Assembly: GCF_003265345.1 (NCBI RefSeq)
Contig: NZ_QFWW01000030.1
Span: forward strand, 434,001-498,000
Direction: 5' to 3'
DNA length: 64,000 nucleotides
DNA from: Lentzea terrae
GTDB lineage: Bacteria > Actinomycetota > Actinomycetes > Mycobacteriales > Pseudonocardiaceae
Position numbers and translations under genes: made by a program. The notes beneath the pieces are model-generated. The model saw only the letters and a list, made by a program, of their open reading frames with translations, ran no database searches and was not told where the DNA came from. Below, piece after piece: positions 61,623 through 64,000 of the stretch; the first letter of the stretch is position 1; each line of letters starts with the position of its first letter.

Positions 61623-62416
61623 TGCTGCTCCGCCAGCGCGCGCCCGATGAAGTGCGCCGACAGCAACGCGAAGATGTACGCCTGCAGCACCTGCACCAGC
61701 GCCTCCAGGAAGATCAGCCCGATCGCGAGCCCGAAGCCCAGCACCGACACCGGCTTCAGCCAGATCGGGCCGTGCAGCAGCAGGAACTCGCCGCCGAGCG
61801 TGAACACCATCACCAGCAGGTGACCCGCGAACATCGCCGCGAACACCCGGATCATCAGGTTCAGCGGGTCGAAGAAGAACTTCAGGATGACCTCGGTGGG
61901 GATCAGCAGTCCCCACAGCACGCCTTTCGGCACCTCCGGGATGATGAACTGGTTGCGCAGGTAGCCGCGCAGCCCGAACTTCCGGACGCCCACGATGTGG
62001 TAGAGCGGGTAGATGATCAGCACGATGGCCAACGGGAAGCCGCTGTGCGTGAACGTCGGGAACTGCACGAACGGGATCAACCCGTAGAGGTTGTTCACCA
62101 GCGCGAAGCAGAAGATGCTGACGATCAGCGGCACGTACGGCGCGAACTCCTTCGCACCGATCTGCTCCCGCGCGATGGTGTTGCGCCCGAAGTCGTAGAC
62201 GGACTCGGCGGCGAACTGCCACCTGGTCGGGACGAGCTTGAGGTTCCTCGTGGTGGTCAGGAAGAACGTCAGGATGATCACCACTGAGAGGACCAGCAGG
62301 ATCTGCGGCTTGGTCACCGCGAGGGTGAACGGCAGGCCGAACGGCTCGTGCCAGGAGAAGATCGGCGGAAGAAAGATGTCTTCCTTGCCGGGTGGAGAGA
62401 AAACGTCATCGGCCAT
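61619..62416 (-). CDS. atpB: F0F1 ATP synthase subunit a, isolated from the atp operon
   Basis: 265 residues with five to six helices. The essential Arg lies in LNLMIRVFAAMFAGHLLV, and LEALVQVLQAYIFALLSAHF is the conserved C-terminal helix. No atpE, atpF or other ATP synthase genes flank it, unlike the standard atpIBEFHAGDC operon; it sits between rnj and a methyltransferase. It is either a second copy or a relocated subunit gene. The sequence shows no obvious inactivation. A hairpin in its leader covers the Shine-Dalgarno sequence. Confidence 0.88.
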   Translation of the reverse strand: MADDVFSPPGKEDIFLPPIFSWHEPFGLPFTLAVTKPQILLVLSVVIILTFFLTTTRNLKLVPTRWQFAAESVYDFGRNTIAREQIGAKEFAPYVPLIVSIFCFALVNNLYGLIPFVQFPTFTHSGFPLAIVLIIYPLYHIVGVRKFGLRGYLRNQFIIPEVPKGVLWGLLIPTEVILKFFFDPLNLMIRVFAAMFAGHLLVMVFTLGGEFLLLHGPIWLKPVSVLGFGLAIGLIFLEALVQVLQAYIFALLSAHFIGRALAEQH

Positions 62417-62423
62417 GAGGCGA

Positions 62424-62468
62424 CCCCCTCGTCCATGGTCTGGATCTAGACCTTAGCGGACGAGGGGG
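62424..62468 (-). promoter_or_regulatory. hairpin covering the atpB ribosome binding site
   Basis: On the minus strand CCCCCTCGTCC (62468-62458) pairs perfectly with GGACGAGGGGG (62434-62424), 11 bp. The 23-nt loop can form an inner GGTCT/AGACC stem. The 3' arm contains GAGGGGG, the atpB Shine-Dalgarno sequence 7 nt before its ATG. It may also serve as the rnj terminator. Confidence 0.65.
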
Positions 62469-62486
62469 ACGCAGATCACAGCAGGG

Positions 62487-64000
62487 TCACACCGGAATGA
62501 CCGTCGGCACGATCATCGGCCGGCGCCGGTACGTCTCGGCGACCCAACGCCCAACGACCCGCCGCACTGCCTGTGCAATGCGGTGCGTGTCCGTGATCCC
62601 CTCGGCCTCGGTCCGCGCCAGCTCCATCTCGACCAACGGCACGACCTGGTCCAAAGCCTTGGGGTCGTCGGAGAAGCCACGCCCGGAGATCGTCGGCGAG
62701 GACACGGCCCTGCCCGTGGTGGTGTCGATGGCGACCGAGATCGAGATGAAGCCGCCCTCGCCCAGCACCAGCCGGTCGGACAAAGTGGACTCACCCACGT
62801 CGCCCACGGACAGGCCGTCGACGTAGACGTGGCCCACCACAACGCGTCCGGAGACAGCCGCCTTGCCGTCGACGAGGTCCACGACAACGCCGTCCTCGGC
62901 GATCACCACGTGGTCCTCGGCGACACCGGTCGCGACGGCCAGAGCCGCGTTGGCCCGCAAGTGCCGCCACTCGCCGTGCACCGGCATCACGTTGGACGGC
63001 CGGACGGCGTTGTAGAGGAACAAGAGTTCACCGGCCGGTGAGTGGCCGGAGACGTGCACCTTGGCGTTGCCCTGGTGCACGACGGTGGCGCCGAGCTTGG
63101 CCAGGCCGTTGACGACGTTGAAGACCGCGTTCTCGTTGCCGGGGATCAGCGACGACGCCAGGATCACCGTGTCGCCCTCGCGGATCGAGATCTGGCGGTG
63201 GTCGCCGCGGGCCATGCGGGACAGCGCGGAGAGCGGCTCGCCCTGCGAACCGGTGGAGACGAAGATGACCTCGTGCTCCTCCATGCGCATCGCCACGTCG
63301 AGGTCCACGAACAACCCGTCGGGCACGTTCAGGAAGCCGAGCTCGGACGCGATGCCCATGTTGCGCACCATCGAGCGGCCGACGAACGCGATCTTGCGCT
63401 GGTACTGCACCGCCACGTCCAGCACCTGCTGCACGCGGTGCACGTGCGAGGCGAAGCACGCGACGATGACCCGCTGCGACGCCTTGCGGATCACGTTCTC
63501 CAGCACCGGGCCGATCTCGCGCTCGGGCACCACGAAACCGGGCACCTCGGCGTTGGTCGAGTCGACCAGGAAGAGGTCGACGCCCTCGTCGCCCAGGCGG
63601 GAGAAGCCCGCCAGGTCGGTCAGGCGGCCGTCGAGCGGCAACTGGTCGAGCTTGATGTCACCGGTGTGCAGCACCAGGCCCGCGGACGTGCGGATGGCCA
63701 CGGCCAGCGCGTCCGGGATGGAGTGGTTGACGGCGAAGAACTCGAGCTCGAACGGCCCGTACGAGCGCCGCTCCCCCTCCTTCACCTCCACGAGCCGCGG
63801 GGTCTGGCGGTGCTCACGACACTTCGCGGCGAGCAGCGCCAGCGTGAAACGGGAGCCCACGACTTGCACGTCGGGGCGCAGCTTCAGCAGGAACGGCACG
63901 GCGCCGATGTGGTCCTCGTGGCCGTGCGTCAGGACGATGGCGTCGATGTCGTCGAGCCGGTCCTCGATGGCGCGGAAGTCCGGCAGGATCAGGTCTACGC
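62487..64000 (-). CDS. rnj: ribonuclease J (start beyond right edge)
   Basis: At least 504 residues; the 5' end lies outside the window. The metallo-beta-lactamase motif HGHEDHIGAVPF is near the edge, followed by the metal ligands in AVNHSIPDALAV and VLHTGDIKLDQ. The beta-CASP segment comprises IVACFASHVHR, FVSTGSQGEPLSALSRMA and HVSGHSPAGEL, and a C-terminal oligomerisation domain ends the protein. It processes and degrades RNA from 5' ends. The position upstream of ftsK matches the mycobacterial order dapA-rnj-ftsK. Confidence 0.95.
   Translation of the reverse strand, partial: VDLILPDFRAIEDRLDDIDAIVLTHGHEDHIGAVPFLLKLRPDVQVVGSRFTLALLAAKCREHRQTPRLVEVKEGERRSYGPFELEFFAVNHSIPDALAVAIRTSAGLVLHTGDIKLDQLPLDGRLTDLAGFSRLGDEGVDLFLVDSTNAEVPGFVVPEREIGPVLENVIRKASQRVIVACFASHVHRVQQVLDVAVQYQRKIAFVGRSMVRNMGIASELGFLNVPDGLFVDLDVAMRMEEHEVIFVSTGSQGEPLSALSRMARGDHRQISIREGDTVILASSLIPGNENAVFNVVNGLAKLGATVVHQGNAKVHVSGHSPAGELLFLYNAVRPSNVMPVHGEWRHLRANAALAVATGVAEDHVVIAEDGVVVDLVDGKAAVSGRVVVGHVYVDGLSVGDVGESTLSDRLVLGEGGFISISVAIDTTTGRAVSSPTISGRGFSDDPKALDQVVPLVEMELARTEAEGITDTHRIAQAVRRVVGRWVAETYRRRPMIVPTVIPV

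Overview
The window is high-GC DNA from an actinomycete, most likely a filamentous member of the Pseudonocardiales (Lentzea/Saccharothrix/Actinosynnema-like). This is inferred from codon use, the mraZ-rsmH-ftsL-ftsI block, the ClgR-PspA-PspM stress module, the rnj-ftsK-argA-rimO-pgsA-cinA-clgR neighbourhood shared with mycobacteria, AfsR/SARP and ShbA/SigD-type regulators, and many genes with leaderless-type starts (TANNNT, 6-7 nt, then ATG/GTG).

Layout. 1-7.6 kb is accessory: a universal stress protein, a giant NACHT / WD40 / Roc-type GTPase / TIR protein carrying one frameshift, and a secreted glycoside-hydrolase-like protein. 7.8-11.9 kb is the start of the division and cell wall cluster (mraZ, rsmH, ftsL, ftsI, minus strand) with a promoter embedded in MraZ boxes. 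12.3-17.1 kb is a MoxR/DUF58/transglutaminase operon. 17.2-23.1 kb holds DUF3040, a PhoD phosphatase with a small partner, and a large secreted subtilase. 23.1-24.05 kb is a GT-skewed stretch without genes. 24-28.5 kb has an AbiEi-like fragment, DinB with a perfect SOS box, and a divergent amidohydrolase / glutamine-synthetase-like pair. 28.5-31.9 kb is a minus-strand run of four sigma-like genes and a methyltransferase. 32-36.8 kb has a methyltransferase, ParA, Nei2, P450 and an ECF sigma/membrane protein pair. 36.8-40.4 kb has pyrD, a processive glycosyltransferase with a 32-residue membrane peptide, and a uracil permease.

40.5-64 kb is an ancestral actinobacterial block (pspM-pspA-clgR-cinA-pgsA-rimO ... 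argA ... ftsK ... rnj) with inserted cargo. A RloA/RloB-type ATPase pair lies between rimO and argA. A compact five-gene TOMM (thiazole/oxazole-modified peptide) operon lies between argA and ftsK: a MerR-type regulator behind a 26-bp palindrome, an E1-like partner, a poly-cysteine membrane protein, a YcaO cyclodehydratase and a SagB-type dehydrogenase. After ftsK come an acyltransferase, a membrane protein, an alpha/beta hydrolase with a decayed tandem copy, an AfsR-like regulator, a methyltransferase, an isolated atpB, and RNase J, which runs off the right edge.

The strongest candidates for an undescribed system are the TOMM operon, whose apparent substrate (eight consecutive cysteines) is the N-terminal tail of a four-helix membrane protein, and the NACHT-WD40-GTPase-TIR protein, which looks like an NLR-style defence sensor/effector. 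No CRISPR array, tRNA, rRNA or insertion sequence was seen.
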